Source: Cyclobacteriaceae bacterium
GTDB taxonomy: Bacteria; Bacteroidota; Bacteroidia; Cytophagales; Cyclobacteriaceae
Direction: 5' to 3'
DNA: 64,000 nucleotides
NCBI GenBank assembly: GCA_021648745.1
Contig: JAKISE010000004.1
Span: forward strand, 1 to 64,000
In this document: positions 1 through 8,837 of the stretch, in pieces
Layout: the number at the start of each line of letters is the position of its first letter
Position numbering within the stretch: position 1 is the first letter of the stretch
Program-made: the position numbers and the translations under genes
The notes under the pieces: model-generated
Databases searched by the model: none
What the model saw: only the letters and a program-made list of their open reading frames with translations
What the model was told of the DNA's origin: nothing

Positions 1-57
1 AATCTGGTAGAAACAGATAAAGAAACAAGACGAATAGCAACTGAATTAATTAATTAA
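1..57 (+). CDS. dxr: C-terminal end of 1-deoxy-D-xylulose-5-phosphate reductoisomerase (partial)
   Basis: The first 54 bases are open in frame 1 and encode NLVETDKETRRIATELIN before a TAA at 55-57. The ending of the type ETDKETRRIA is what I recall for the C-terminus of Bacteroidota DXR, and dxr directly upstream of rseP is a familiar order in this phylum. The stop codon shares its last base with the rseP ATG, so the two genes are translationally adjacent. Only 18 residues are visible, so the call rests mostly on context. Confidence 0.55.
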   Translation, partial: NLVETDKETRRIATELIN

Positions 58-1370
58 TGGAAGGTTTAATAATGGCAGCTCAGATTATTCTGAGCTTATC
101 AATTTTAGTAGGAGTACACGAAGCAGGGCACATGTTTGCTGCTAAATTTTTTGGAATGCGTGTAGAGCAGTTCTCCATTGGATTCCCTCCTAAAATATTT
201 GGGGTTAAATATGGTGAAACAGAATACTCATTTGGTGCAATTCCTTTAGGAGGGTTTGTAAAAATATCTGGTATGATTGATGAATCGATGGATATGGATG
301 CGATGAGTGAGGAGCCTAAAGACTATGAGTTTAGAACAAAGCCTGCCTGGCAACGGCTCATAGTAATGCTCGGGGGAATTATTGTGAACGTAATTGTGGG
401 TGTGCTCATTTTTACAGCACTGGTTTTTACTTATGGTGAGCAGTATTTTCCTAAAGAAGAAGTAAACAAATACGGTATTGTGGCGCATGAAATAGCCCAA
501 GATATTGGCCTTAAATCTGGTGATGTTATCGTAAATATTAATGGTAAAGATTACGACCGCTTTAGTGATTTGATGGGCTCTGATGCACTATTAAGCGATA
601 ATGGATATTATACTGTGTTGCGCGGTTCGGAGAAATTGAAAATTGATATACCTTCAAATTTAATTGAAGCACTCTCGGATAAGAATAAAGCTGGAATGTT
701 CATAGAACCAAGGTTTCCGTTTAAAGTAGGAGCCATAAGCCCAAGTAGTGCTGCAGATAAAGTTGGGTTAGAATCAGGTGATAAAATATTAGCTGTAGGA
801 GGTGTACCTGTTGACTACTTCGATCAGTTTGAAGTGGAGAAACATAAACATGCTGGATCAAGTGTAGATTTATCAATTTTAAGAGGAAATGAGAATTTGA
901 AGCTAACTGTTGATCTCGATAGTTCAGCGACTGTTGGGTTTCAAGCGGTTCCTCTATTGATATTAAAAACAGAACAATATGGGTTAGTTGAATCTGCTCA
1001 AATTGGCAGTAAACAAGCATTTGCAGCGGTTTGGCTTAATATTAAAGGCTTGGGTAAAGTGTTTTCAGGCGATATCGATCCTCGAAAGGCCTTATCAGGA
1101 CCGATTGGGATTGCCCGTATTTTTGGTGGCACTTGGGATTGGCATCGTTTCTGGAATTTAACAGGAATGCTTTCAATGGTATTGGCCTTTATGAATTTAT
1201 TGCCTATCCCAGCATTAGATGGGGGGCACGTGGTGTTTTTATTGTATGAAATGATTTCTGGTAGAAAACCTTCAGACAAGTTTTTAGAAAATGCACAAAA
1301 AGTGGGTATGGTAATGCTATTGGCACTCATGGTGTTTGTGTTTGGTAACGATATTTGGAACTTGTTTTAA
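57..1370 (+). CDS. rseP: RIP metalloprotease RseP (site-2 protease, M50)
   Basis: Intramembrane zinc metalloprotease that cleaves anti-sigma factors and leftover signal peptides in the inner membrane. The zinc site HEAGH is at residues 21-25 in the first membrane segment. The second active-site motif, NLLPIPALDGGH, is at about 380-391 and carries the third metal ligand, D388. Two PDZ-like stretches lie between them (about 125-200 and 220-290), the usual arrangement for the approximately 440-residue Bacteroidota form. The ATG overlaps the upstream dxr stop by one base; a second in-frame ATG at position 72 would give a protein five residues shorter and is also plausible. Confidence 0.95.
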   Translation: MEGLIMAAQIILSLSILVGVHEAGHMFAAKFFGMRVEQFSIGFPPKIFGVKYGETEYSFGAIPLGGFVKISGMIDESMDMDAMSEEPKDYEFRTKPAWQRLIVMLGGIIVNVIVGVLIFTALVFTYGEQYFPKEEVNKYGIVAHEIAQDIGLKSGDVIVNINGKDYDRFSDLMGSDALLSDNGYYTVLRGSEKLKIDIPSNLIEALSDKNKAGMFIEPRFPFKVGAISPSSAADKVGLESGDKILAVGGVPVDYFDQFEVEKHKHAGSSVDLSILRGNENLKLTVDLDSSATVGFQAVPLLILKTEQYGLVESAQIGSKQAFAAVWLNIKGLGKVFSGDIDPRKALSGPIGIARIFGGTWDWHRFWNLTGMLSMVLAFMNLLPIPALDGGHVVFLLYEMISGRKPSDKFLENAQKVGMVMLLALMVFVFGNDIWNLF

Positions 1371-1388
1371 GCAAATAAAGCCAATTAA

Positions 1389-1806
1389 ATGAACCCTTTT
1401 CATCTTGCCATTCCAGTATCAGATTTAGCTAAATGTAGAAAGTTTTATAGAGAAGTACTGGATTGCAAAGAAGGTAGGAGTGATTCAAAATGGGTTGATC
1501 TTAATTTTTTTGGACATCAACTCGTAATTCATGAAAAGCCAGAGAGCTCGTCTATTGAAAAACAAATCTCAAACCCTGTGGATGGGCATGATGTGCCTGT
1601 ACCTCATTTTGGTGTTGTATTAGAATGGGATATGGACAGAGTTATCTGGAAGTTTAAAAACGAAAAATATCAAATTTATAATCGAGCCTTATATTCGTTT
1701 CAAAGGTAAAGTTGGGGAACAAGCTACTATGTTCTTTGTAGATCCGGAAGGGAATGCGCTAGAATTTAAAGCATTCAAAAGCATAGATCAGCTGTTTGCC
1801 AAATAA
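1389..1806 (+). pseudogene. Glyoxalase/bleomycin-resistance (VOC) family protein, frameshifted
   Basis: The N-terminal reading frame (1389-1709) starts [10 protein letters not shown] and contains the VOC-fold pattern with PHFGVVLE in the second half. After about 1674 the family sequence continues in another frame ([15 protein letters not shown], then [12 protein letters not shown]) to a TAA at 1804-1806. One extra A in the run 1672-1674 explains the shift. Without it the product would be a normal single-domain protein of about 138 residues. Substrate cannot be told. This may be a true pseudogene or a single-base sequencing error. Confidence 0.75.
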
Positions 1807-1905
1807 TTGACCGAGTCAGCTGGTGACTCATTTGCCAATATTGCTAAAAACTGAACGCTGTTATGTTTTTAGCAAGCAAGTCACCTGCTGACTACTTGCT
1901 TGCAA

Positions 1906-2084
1906 CGTCATTCTGAGGGCTATGCCTGAAGAATCTCTGAGTTTTGTAAACCAATAAATTGTTCTTTAAGAGACTCTTCGCATGAAATGCTCAGAGTGAC
2001 GCTATTTAATTCCGTCATCCTGAGGAATCGAAGGATCTCTTTCCTTTTACCCAGAAGAGATCCTTCACTTCGTTCAGAATGACG
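1906..2084. repeat. Two adjacent REP-like stem-loops
   Basis: Two imperfect hairpins follow one another. The first runs from the GTCATTCTGAG type arm at 1906 to its complement ending at 2001. The second runs from CGTCATCCTGAGGAATCG at 2013 to its complement ending at 2084. The GTCATTCTGAG...AGAATCTC theme is typical of dispersed palindromic repeats in Bacteroidota intergenic regions. The flanking bases (about 1813-1900 and 2105-2130) hold shorter palindromes built on AGTCAnCTGCTGACT. The interval 1807-2136 holds no gene. It may serve as a bidirectional terminator between the convergent glyoxalase and rocD genes. Confidence 0.6.
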
Positions 2085-2136
2085 TGCAATTGAATTTAGT
2101 TTTAGCTAACAACTCATCTGCTGACTGAGCATACAA

Positions 2137-3372
2137 TCACTTATACTCCTCAATCGTTTTTTCAATAATATCACAACACTCGTGTAATTGAGTTTCGTTC
2201 ATAACTAAAGGAGGTGCAAATCTGATAATATTGCCGTGTGTTGGCTTAGCTAACAAGCCATTCTCTTTCAGCTGCATACAAATATTCCAAGCTGTAGAGC
2301 TATCAGGTGAATCATTAATTATAATAGCATTTAGCAACCCTTTACCTCTAACTGTGGTTACCAAGTCGTTTTTAGTAATGAACTTGTTCATCCTATCTCT
2401 GAAGATAACGCCAAGTTTTTGAGCATTTTCTGCTAGTTTTTCATCCTTAATTACATTTAGCGCGGCCACAGCAACTTTAGCAGCTAAAGGGTTGCCACCA
2501 AAGGTAGATCCATGTTGGCCAGGCTTAATAACTTCCATTATGTCGTTATTCGCTAGTACTGCAGAAACAGGATATGCGCCACCTGAAAGAGCCTTTCCTA
2601 AAATAAGCATATCGGGCTTAACATTTTCGTGGTCACAAGCAAGCAATTGGCCTGTTCTGGCAACCCCAGTTTGCACTTCATCCGCAACAAATAGCACGTT
2701 TGCTTTTTTACAGGCTTCAGATGCTTCGGTTAAAAACCCTTCGTCTGGCACAAATACACCAGCTTCTCCTTGAATAGGCTCTATTAATAGAGCTGCTACG
2801 TTGTCTTCTTTTAATGCTTCGTTGAGGGCATCAATATCATTATATGGAATTTTTATAAATCCTTCTGTGTATGGGCCAAAGTTCTTGCGAGCATCCTCAT
2901 CATTAGAAAATGAAATGATCGTGGTTGTTCTTCCGTGAAAATTATTTTCACACACAATGATCTTGGCTGCATTTTCAGCGATTCCTTTCTTTTCGTACGC
3001 CCACTTCCTGCTTAGCTTAATGGCAGTTTCAACAGCTTCGGCTCCAGTGTTCATTGGTAGCACTTTCTCGAACCCAAAGTACTCGCACATATATTTCTCA
3101 TACTCACCCAAAGTGTCATTGTAAAATGCCCTAGAAGTTAGGGTAAGCGTTTCTGCTTGTTGTTGCAAAGCAGAAACAATTTTAGGGTGACAGTGTCCTT
3201 GGTTAACAGCTGAATAAGCCGATAGAAAATCGAAATATTGCTTTCCTTCTGTATCCCACACATAAACGCCTTTCCCTTTCGATAAAACTACTGGTAAGGG
3301 GTGATAATTATGAGCTCCATATTTATCTTCCATTTCCATGGCGACTTGACTTTTTGTTAATTCCTCTGTCAT
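2137..3372 (-). CDS. rocD: Ornithine--oxo-acid aminotransferase (class III PLP aminotransferase)
   Basis: Converts ornithine and 2-oxoglutarate to glutamate semialdehyde and glutamate in arginine/proline metabolism. The 411-residue length matches ornithine aminotransferase. The PLP lysine is K260 in LGKALSGG, the cofactor aspartate lies in ADEVQTG (230-236), and [10 protein letters not shown] (about 108-117) is the phosphate-binding region. [17 protein letters not shown] near residues 49-65 is characteristic of ornithine rather than acetylornithine aminotransferases. It is a single gene with no arginine genes beside it; about 530 bp separate it from the divergent ribosomal protein cluster. 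Confidence 0.93.
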   Translation of the reverse strand: MTEELTKSQVAMEMEDKYGAHNYHPLPVVLSKGKGVYVWDTEGKQYFDFLSAYSAVNQGHCHPKIVSALQQQAETLTLTSRAFYNDTLGEYEKYMCEYFGFEKVLPMNTGAEAVETAIKLSRKWAYEKKGIAENAAKIIVCENNFHGRTTTIISFSNDEDARKNFGPYTEGFIKIPYNDIDALNEALKEDNVAALLIEPIQGEAGVFVPDEGFLTEASEACKKANVLFVADEVQTGVARTGQLLACDHENVKPDMLILGKALSGGAYPVSAVLANNDIMEVIKPGQHGSTFGGNPLAAKVAVAALNVIKDEKLAENAQKLGVIFRDRMNKFITKNDLVTTVRGKGLLNAIIINDSPDSSTAWNICMQLKENGLLAKPTHGNIIRFAPPLVMNETQLHECCDIIEKTIEEYK

Positions 3373-3586
3373 TATAATATAATTTTGTGCACAGCAAAAA
3401 TAATAAAGAGAAACCCTTTTTTTGTGTCAAAATCAAAAGAAAATTTAGTTGGATGAAAGTGTCTATTGCCGCTTAAATATTGGACTGTTGGTATTTAAAT
3501 AGGCCTATCATTTTTAAACAAGGTTTAGTTGAAAAAATGGATGTAAACATTGACCGAAAAAGCAGATACTATTTTTTTAACATAAC

Positions 3587-3736
3587 ACCTCGCATAGGTG
3601 AACTGTTCGTAGAAAGAGTTCTATAATGTTGGATAAACTCCGTAGGTGCTACCTGTTTGAAATGTGAAGGTGTCGCTTCTATGGAGCTTATTACGATTAA
3701 TTTTATATGTCTATAAATGGTTCACCTCTACGAGGT
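3587..3736. repeat. Degenerate nested inverted repeat (REP/MITE-like)
   Basis: The outer arms are ACCTCGcaTAGGTGAAC at 3587 and its approximate complement GGTTCACCTCTACGAGGT ending at 3736. The inner arms are ACTCCGTAGGTGCTACCT (about 3648) and AGGTGTCGCTTCTATGGAGCT. This is a nested palindrome of about 150 bp in the 527-bp gap between rocD and rpmB. It contains no ORF. The inner motif resembles a dispersed palindromic repeat common in Bacteroidota genomes, here decayed. Confidence 0.5.
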
Positions 3737-3899
3737 TTTCTTATTTAAACTATAGTTTTTTCCTAAACTAAATGACGATTTTTAAATTGATAATTCTAGA
3801 CGTTTATTATTTAAGAAAATAGTTCGTGAGAGTTTGTGTTTAAGACATAAATCCCGATATTTGCACTCCGAAATTAGAATAAGCGTAAATAGCAATATC

Positions 3900-4139
3900 A
3901 TGTCACGAGTTTGTGAAATAACAGGAAAAAGGCCACAAGTAGGAAACAATGTTTCTCACGCCAACAATAAAACTAAGAGAAAATTCTATCCAAATCTTCA
4001 GAAAAAGAGGTTTTATATCCCTGAAGAAGATAAGTGGATTAGGCTTAAGGTTTCTACATCAGCTATAAGAACTATCAATAAAAAAGGTATTACAGCTGTT
4101 TTAAAAGAAGCGAGAAAAAAAGGTAACGTATTGGTATAA
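3900..4139 (+). CDS. rpmB: 50S ribosomal protein L28
   Basis: Large-subunit ribosomal protein. The start is set at the ATG at 3900, because [12 protein letters not shown] is the conserved N-terminus and the upstream in-frame extension is not family sequence. The product has 79 residues, the usual length. It is followed by rpmG after 31 bases and then the DUF4295 gene, the standard Bacteroidota order, with a terminator at 4534. Confidence 0.95.
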   Translation: MSRVCEITGKRPQVGNNVSHANNKTKRKFYPNLQKKRFYIPEEDKWIRLKVSTSAIRTINKKGITAVLKEARKKGNVLV

Positions 4140-4170
4140 CTAGTTTAGACCAAAAATAAATTATAGCACA

Positions 4171-4353
4171 ATGGCTAAAAAAGGGAATAGAGTACAGGTA
4201 ATTTTAGAATGCACTGAGCATAAAGAGAGTGGAATGCCAGGAACTTCTCGTTACATTACTACTAAAAACAGGAAGAATACTACAGAGCGTTTAGTGTTGA
4301 AGAAGTATAATCCAATTCTTAAGAAACAAACTGTTCACAAGGAAATTAAGTAA
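4171..4353 (+). CDS. rpmG: 50S ribosomal protein L33
   Basis: 60-residue L33 of the large ribosomal subunit, starting [18 protein letters not shown] and containing [19 protein letters not shown]. The CxxC zinc motifs of the zinc-binding L33 paralogue are absent (a single Cys at residue 14), so this is the zinc-independent form. It sits between rpmB and the DUF4295 gene and is probably co-transcribed with them. Confidence 0.95.
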   Translation: MAKKGNRVQVILECTEHKESGMPGTSRYITTKNRKNTTERLVLKKYNPILKKQTVHKEIK

Positions 4354-4355
4354 TT

Positions 4356-4508
4356 ATGGCTAAGAAGGTAGTTGCAAGTTTAAAGAAAAAAGATGCCAAA
4401 GGCTTTTCTAAAGTTATAAAGGCAGTAAAGTCACCTAAAACTGGTGCTTATACTTTTAAGGAAGAAATCGTACCTGTTGATCAGGTTAAAGAGTTTCTTG
4501 CTAACTAA
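4356..4508 (+). CDS. DUF4295 small basic protein (Bacteroidota ribosome-cluster protein)
   Basis: A 50-residue lysine-rich protein starting MAKKVVASLKKKDAKGF. It begins two bases after the rpmG stop and is the last gene of the rpmB-rpmG cluster. DUF4295 proteins are confined to Bacteroidota and almost always sit here, which suggests a ribosome-linked role, but no function is established to my knowledge. The small size and strong positive charge fit an RNA-binding protein. Confidence 0.88.
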   Translation: MAKKVVASLKKKDAKGFSKVIKAVKSPKTGAYTFKEEIVPVDQVKEFLAN

Positions 4509-4533
4509 GCAGGAAATACATATTAAAACTTTT

Positions 4534-4559
4534 AAAAGTCCTCTGAGAGGACTTTTTTT
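4534..4559 (+). terminator. Rho-independent terminator after rpmB-rpmG-DUF4295
   Basis: A perfect hairpin with arms AAAAGTCCTC and GAGGACTTTT is followed directly by a run of T. It ends the small ribosomal operon 25 bases upstream of ftsY. Confidence 0.85.
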
Positions 4560-4583
4560 GTATGCTCAATAAAATATAATTAT

Positions 4584-5537
4584 ATGGCCTTATTTGGTGG
4601 TCTGTTTTCTAAAGAAAAAAAGGAGTCGTTAGACAAGGGACTTGAAAAGTCTAAATCTAGTTTTTTTAATAAACTAGGAAAGGCTGTTGCAGGTAAATCT
4701 ACCGTAGATGTAGATGTGTTAGACGACCTTGAAGAAGTGCTTATTACTTCTGATGTTGGTGTAGAAACAACCATTAAAGTGATTGAGCGAATTGAGGCTC
4801 GAGTGGCCAAAGACAAATACCTTGGTGTAGAAGAGCTTAATGCTATTTTAAGAAGTGAAATAGCAGATTTATTAGCTGAAAATAATTCGGAAGACTTAGC
4901 TGACTTTTCGTTACCTGAAGGTAAAAAGCCTTATGTATTGTTAGTGGTGGGGGTTAATGGAGTTGGTAAAACCACAACCATAGGTAAATTGGCTTCTCAA
5001 TTTAAAAAGCATGGTAAAAAAGTGGTGTTGGGTGCTGCTGATACATTTAGAGCAGCAGCAGTCGATCAACTTAAGCTTTGGGGAGAGCGTGTAGGTGTGC
5101 CTGTTGTTTCTCACGGCATGAATACCGATCCTGCCTCTGTTGCCTATGATGCAGTAAAGCAGGCTGTAGAACAGGAAGCTGATATTGTTATTATTGATAC
5201 AGCAGGTAGGTTACACACCAAAGTAAATTTGATGAATGAGCTTACAAAGATTAAGCGTGTCATTCAGAAGTTTGTGGATGATGCTCCACACGAAGTGATG
5301 CTTGTACTAGATGGTAGTACTGGCCAAAATGCGATGAACCAAGCACAAGAGTTTACGAAGGCCACAGAGGTAACTTCCTTAACCATTACCAAGCTAGATG
5401 GCACTGCCAAAGGCGGAGTCGTTATTGGAATATCAGACACCTTTAAAATACCTGTTAAATACATTGGGGTAGGCGAAGGCATTGATGACCTCCAGGTTTT
5501 TAATAAAGTCGAATTTGTAGATTCTTTTTTTAGCTAG
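4584..5537 (+). CDS. ftsY: Signal recognition particle receptor FtsY
   Basis: SRP receptor GTPase that docks ribosome-nascent chain complexes at the inner membrane. The 317-residue product has the short N-terminus usual in Bacteroidota, lacking the long acidic A domain. The N domain spans about 20-95 and the NG GTPase follows: G1 GVNGVGKTT at 123-131, DTFRAAA at 153-159, DTAGR at 205-209, TKLDGTAKGG at 269-278. It lies downstream of the ribosomal cluster but behind a strong terminator, so it probably has its own promoter. Confidence 0.96.
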   Translation: MALFGGLFSKEKKESLDKGLEKSKSSFFNKLGKAVAGKSTVDVDVLDDLEEVLITSDVGVETTIKVIERIEARVAKDKYLGVEELNAILRSEIADLLAENNSEDLADFSLPEGKKPYVLLVVGVNGVGKTTTIGKLASQFKKHGKKVVLGAADTFRAAAVDQLKLWGERVGVPVVSHGMNTDPASVAYDAVKQAVEQEADIVIIDTAGRLHTKVNLMNELTKIKRVIQKFVDDAPHEVMLVLDGSTGQNAMNQAQEFTKATEVTSLTITKLDGTAKGGVVIGISDTFKIPVKYIGVGEGIDDLQVFNKVEFVDSFFS

Positions 5538-5543
5538 GCTTTC

Positions 5544-6197
5544 TCAAAGTTTTAAAACTCCACGTTTCGTTTGACTTACTTTCCAGTGCTCTTTGCTGCT
5601 AAATGAAAACCCGCTTAACCAATATTTGAATTTTATTTTGCCCTGATAATCTACACCCAATTTACGATAAGAAATAGAGGGGTCTTTTTTGAGACATTCA
5701 TTAATAGAAGTAGTATAAACCGTTGGCCCAGTCATTTTGTGTACATCATTTGGGTATTGGTTCGATTTGATATTATTGATAATATTTTCAACTGTTTTAG
5801 CCAAAAAAGGATGTCCTTTTTCATATACTAATGCCCATTGTACATAGAGGCCAGGGTTACCTTCTTCGGTAATAATAGCAGCATCCGTGTCATTAATCCA
5901 ATCACTAAGTCGTCCAGTTGTTTTACTGTCGATATCTAAATAAACCCCTCCCTTTTTTAACAGTATCGCATAACGAAAGAAATCAGCTTTTGCTGCTCCA
6001 ATCGCTAATTTACTGTACTGTTCAAAAATATCTTTACCAAATTCTTTAAGAATAAACTCGTTAATATCTGCATCATTATAAAATCGATACTCATATTCTG
6101 GGTTCAGTCTGCGCATATTCCAAATATGAAATTGTGCTAAAAGAGGGATGTCCTTTTTAGAAGAATAGGTTTGAAATATGGTTTTAGGAATTGCCAT
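5544..6197 (-). CDS. Glycosyltransferase with DXD motif (Gly_transf_sug / OCH1-like)
   Basis: The start is placed at the ATG at 6197, which gives 217 residues beginning MAIPKTIFQTY; the upstream in-frame extension overlaps the neighbouring gene and is not family-like. PKTIFQTY at the N-terminus, the segment NPEYEYRFYND, and GGVYLDID with the metal-binding D88-x-D90 identify a nucleotide-sugar-dependent glycosyltransferase of the capsular-polysaccharide/mannosyltransferase type. Acceptor and sugar are unknown. It starts one base after the stop of the DUF6048 gene and is probably translated from the same message. Confidence 0.8.
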   Translation of the reverse strand: MAIPKTIFQTYSSKKDIPLLAQFHIWNMRRLNPEYEYRFYNDADINEFILKEFGKDIFEQYSKLAIGAAKADFFRYAILLKKGGVYLDIDSKTTGRLSDWINDTDAAIITEEGNPGLYVQWALVYEKGHPFLAKTVENIINNIKSNQYPNDVHKMTGPTVYTTSINECLKKDPSISYRKLGVDYQGKIKFKYWLSGFSFSSKEHWKVSQTKRGVLKL

Positions 6198-6198
6198 C

Positions 6199-6915
6199 TT
6201 AATTTTCTTTCCAGCGAATAGGTTTCTTTTTCCATTCAATTCGATATTGAACATAATAATTAAAGCCCCAATTGGAAGTGTTTTCAGCAACTCCATAGCC
6301 CGGTATAAAGTAGGTTTCGAAGTTGCCTTCGTTAAAAGCACTATGTTTTAAAAGTTTAAACCGTACTGCATAACCCATAAAAAATGATTTCCAAACTCTA
6401 ACACGCATCCCAATATTCATTTCTACCCAGTTTACACTTGACTTGCTTTGCTCGTCAGATATCGGATTAACTCCCCACCCGGCATTAGTGAGTTCCCCAC
6501 TTAGAGTTTCGTTAAATGAAGAGGTTGCATAACGCAAACCAAAAAACAAACTATTAAGTTTGGCATCCTTGGCTGTTAAATTTACATCTGCGCCAATTCG
6601 ATAAAAGAAGCCTGAGCTGGTATAACTCGTTGGTGAATCAGTTGATTTATACGCCCCCCTTCCCATTTCAATCACTCCAAAAAACTTGCCAAAATCTATA
6701 TCAGCCATCCCTTCATAATTAGAAATAGTTGGTTCAAACAAATTATAAATGGGGCCTGCAATATCTAAACCAAAGCGTACTCCTGTAGGTAACCATTTAT
6801 TATGTAGGGTGGAGTCTAGTTTAATGGCGTACTTAGTTTCTTGCACCTGCTCTTGGGCTTGAGTGCCAAAAGCCATTAATAGAAGAGGGAGGATATGTTT
6901 AATGCGTAACTTCAA
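6199..6915 (-). CDS. DUF6048 family predicted outer-membrane protein
   Basis: 238 residues with an N-terminal signal peptide (about 1-20, ending GTQAQ). The rest is rich in alternating hydrophobic and aromatic stretches such as MGYAVRFKLL and FNYYVQYRIEWKKKP at the C-terminus, which suggests a small beta-barrel. It overlaps the DUF6452 lipoprotein gene by 17 bases; these two families are usual neighbours in Bacteroidota. Function is unknown; an envelope role is inferred. Confidence 0.7.
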   Translation of the reverse strand: MKLRIKHILPLLLMAFGTQAQEQVQETKYAIKLDSTLHNKWLPTGVRFGLDIAGPIYNLFEPTISNYEGMADIDFGKFFGVIEMGRGAYKSTDSPTSYTSSGFFYRIGADVNLTAKDAKLNSLFFGLRYATSSFNETLSGELTNAGWGVNPISDEQSKSSVNWVEMNIGMRVRVWKSFFMGYAVRFKLLKHSAFNEGNFETYFIPGYGVAENTSNWGFNYYVQYRIEWKKKPIRWKEN

Positions 6916-7345
6916 TATTTCTAGCTGTTTGTAAGCTTATTGCTGATTCAACCACGTCAACATCTTCGAAATCGGTGGAGTCCATTTTTAAAAAATCAAA
7001 CTTCATTTCTAATTCACATTTAGGATTCAGCACAACCGGTATTGTGGTATAACTTAAAGCAATGTAATTTGATATAGTATCCTGATAGAATCGAATAATG
7101 ATAGAGCTATCAAGTGGGTTTAGTGGAATGATGACATTGGAAATCGTATCATTAAAAACAGGAAAACTATCACCGCTATTATCTACAGTTAGCGAGGTGA
7201 GTATTATATTTTTAGGGTTCCCCACAATATCAATAAAGGCTATTTTTATCAGGTCTGTTTGTTCTGGAATACATGTGGGTTGGTCGTTGCAACTTATTAA
7301 AAAAGCTGGGAGTCCTATAAGTGTTGCTAAAAATATTTTCCTCAT
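6899..7345 (-). CDS. DUF6452 family lipoprotein
   Basis: 148 residues with a lipoprotein signal: MRKIFLATLIGLPAF followed by LISC, with the lipidated cysteine at residue 19. The mature part has a DQPTCIPE segment and beta-rich sequence without recognisable catalytic motifs. It is the first gene of a three-gene minus-strand unit with DUF6048 and the glycosyltransferase. Function is unknown. Confidence 0.7.
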   Translation of the reverse strand: MRKIFLATLIGLPAFLISCNDQPTCIPEQTDLIKIAFIDIVGNPKNIILTSLTVDNSGDSFPVFNDTISNVIIPLNPLDSSIIIRFYQDTISNYIALSYTTIPVVLNPKCELEMKFDFLKMDSTDFEDVDVVESAISLQTARNIEVTH

Positions 7346-7478
7346 AATTTAGTCTGCAAAATAAAGCTATCTAAGTGTTAACTCAAATATTATTCCAATA
7401 ACTCATATCTTGATTTTTTTATTGAAACATGCTCATTGTATGATATTTTTGCAAGCTAGAATTCCTTAATACACGGTA

Positions 7479-8792
7479 GTGAAAACAAAATCAAGAAAAA
7501 GAGATAAAGTAAATGTAGTCACCCTAGGGTGCTCTAAAAACTTAGTAGATTCTGAAGTTTTACTCACACAATTAAAAGGAAATGAAATTGAAGCTACACA
7601 CGAAGCTACAACCGATGATGCTAATGTAATTATAGTAAATACCTGTGGTTTTATAGGTGATGCTAAACAAGAGTCAATTGATACCATACTGCGTTATGCC
7701 GATGCAAAGGAGGAGGGAGCCATTGATAAATTGTTTGTGATGGGCTGCCTCTCTCAGCGGTACAAAGATGATCTTGAAGAAGAAATTCCAGCTGTAGATG
7801 CCTTCTTTGGTACTATGGAATTGCCTGGCCTTCTCAAACGGTTTAACGCAGATTACAAGCACGAATTGCTAGGGGAGCGAATGAATGTTTCCGCCCCTCA
7901 TTATGCACATTTAAAAATATCGGAAGGCTGTGATAGGCCTTGTTCTTTTTGTGCTATTCCGTTAATGCGAGGCAAACATGTTTCCATAAAAATTGAAGAC
8001 CTTGTAACACAAGCAGAGCATTTGGCTAAAAATGGAGTGAAAGAACTGCTTCTAATTGCACAGGACTCTACCTATTACGGGCTAGATATCTATGGTGAGC
8101 GGAAGTTGGCAGATTTAATGCGAGCACTTTCTGATGTTCATGGCATTGAATGGATTCGGTTGCATTATGCATTTCCAGCAGGATTTCCTCAAGATGTGTT
8201 AGAAGTAATGGCTGAAAAAGATAATATCTGTAAATACCTCGATATTCCATTGCAACATGGTTCTACTGCCATATTAAAAGCAATGCGAAGGGGCATAACC
8301 AGAGAAAAAACAGAAAAACTTATAAAAGGCATACGTAGTAGCGTACCTGGTATTGGTATTAGAACTACACTTATTGTAGGTTACCCAGGTGAGACAGAGG
8401 AAGACTTTGAGGAGATGCTGAAATTTGTGGAAGAATCTAGGTTTGAAAGATTGGGTGTTTTTGCCTATTCTCATGAAGAAGATACCCACGCCTATAATTT
8501 TGAAGATGATGTGCCAGAAGATGTGAAACAAGAACGGTTGAATGCCGTTATGGAATTGCAAGAGCAAATTTCGTTGGAACTAAATCAAGAAAAGATAGGG
8601 AAGGTGTTTAAAGTATTAATTGATCGAGTTGAAGGAGGGCAGTTTATTGGTCGCACAGAGTTCGACTCGCCCGAAGTGGATAATGAAGTACTAATTAATG
8701 CGAAAGACCATTTTTTAAGAGTAGGAGATTTTGCAAACATTAAAATTACGGATGCTACAGAGTTTGACCTTACTGGGCTGCCGATAAGTTGA
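7479..8792 (+). CDS. rimO: Ribosomal protein uS12 methylthiotransferase RimO
   Basis: Radical-SAM enzyme that methylthiolates the conserved aspartate of ribosomal protein S12. The N-terminal MTTase domain has its three cysteines at C18 (TLGCSKN), C56 (NTCGFIG) and C90 (MGCLSQR). The radical-SAM cluster motif CDRPCSFC has C151, C155 and C158. A TRAM domain forms the C-terminus (about 370-437). The 437-residue length fits RimO rather than MiaB. The start is a GTG at 7479. A -7-like TATTTTTG (7444-7451) lies upstream. Confidence 0.95.
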   Translation: MKTKSRKRDKVNVVTLGCSKNLVDSEVLLTQLKGNEIEATHEATTDDANVIIVNTCGFIGDAKQESIDTILRYADAKEEGAIDKLFVMGCLSQRYKDDLEEEIPAVDAFFGTMELPGLLKRFNADYKHELLGERMNVSAPHYAHLKISEGCDRPCSFCAIPLMRGKHVSIKIEDLVTQAEHLAKNGVKELLLIAQDSTYYGLDIYGERKLADLMRALSDVHGIEWIRLHYAFPAGFPQDVLEVMAEKDNICKYLDIPLQHGSTAILKAMRRGITREKTEKLIKGIRSSVPGIGIRTTLIVGYPGETEEDFEEMLKFVEESRFERLGVFAYSHEEDTHAYNFEDDVPEDVKQERLNAVMELQEQISLELNQEKIGKVFKVLIDRVEGGQFIGRTEFDSPEVDNEVLINAKDHFLRVGDFANIKITDATEFDLTGLPIS

Positions 8793-8837
8793 TATTTTAT
8801 TGCTTATTGCTAATTGAACATTGATCATTTAGAATAT

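Noticed and set aside
4171..4353. Zinc-binding L33 paralogue
   Set aside because: The CxxC pairs are missing; this is the ordinary zinc-free form.
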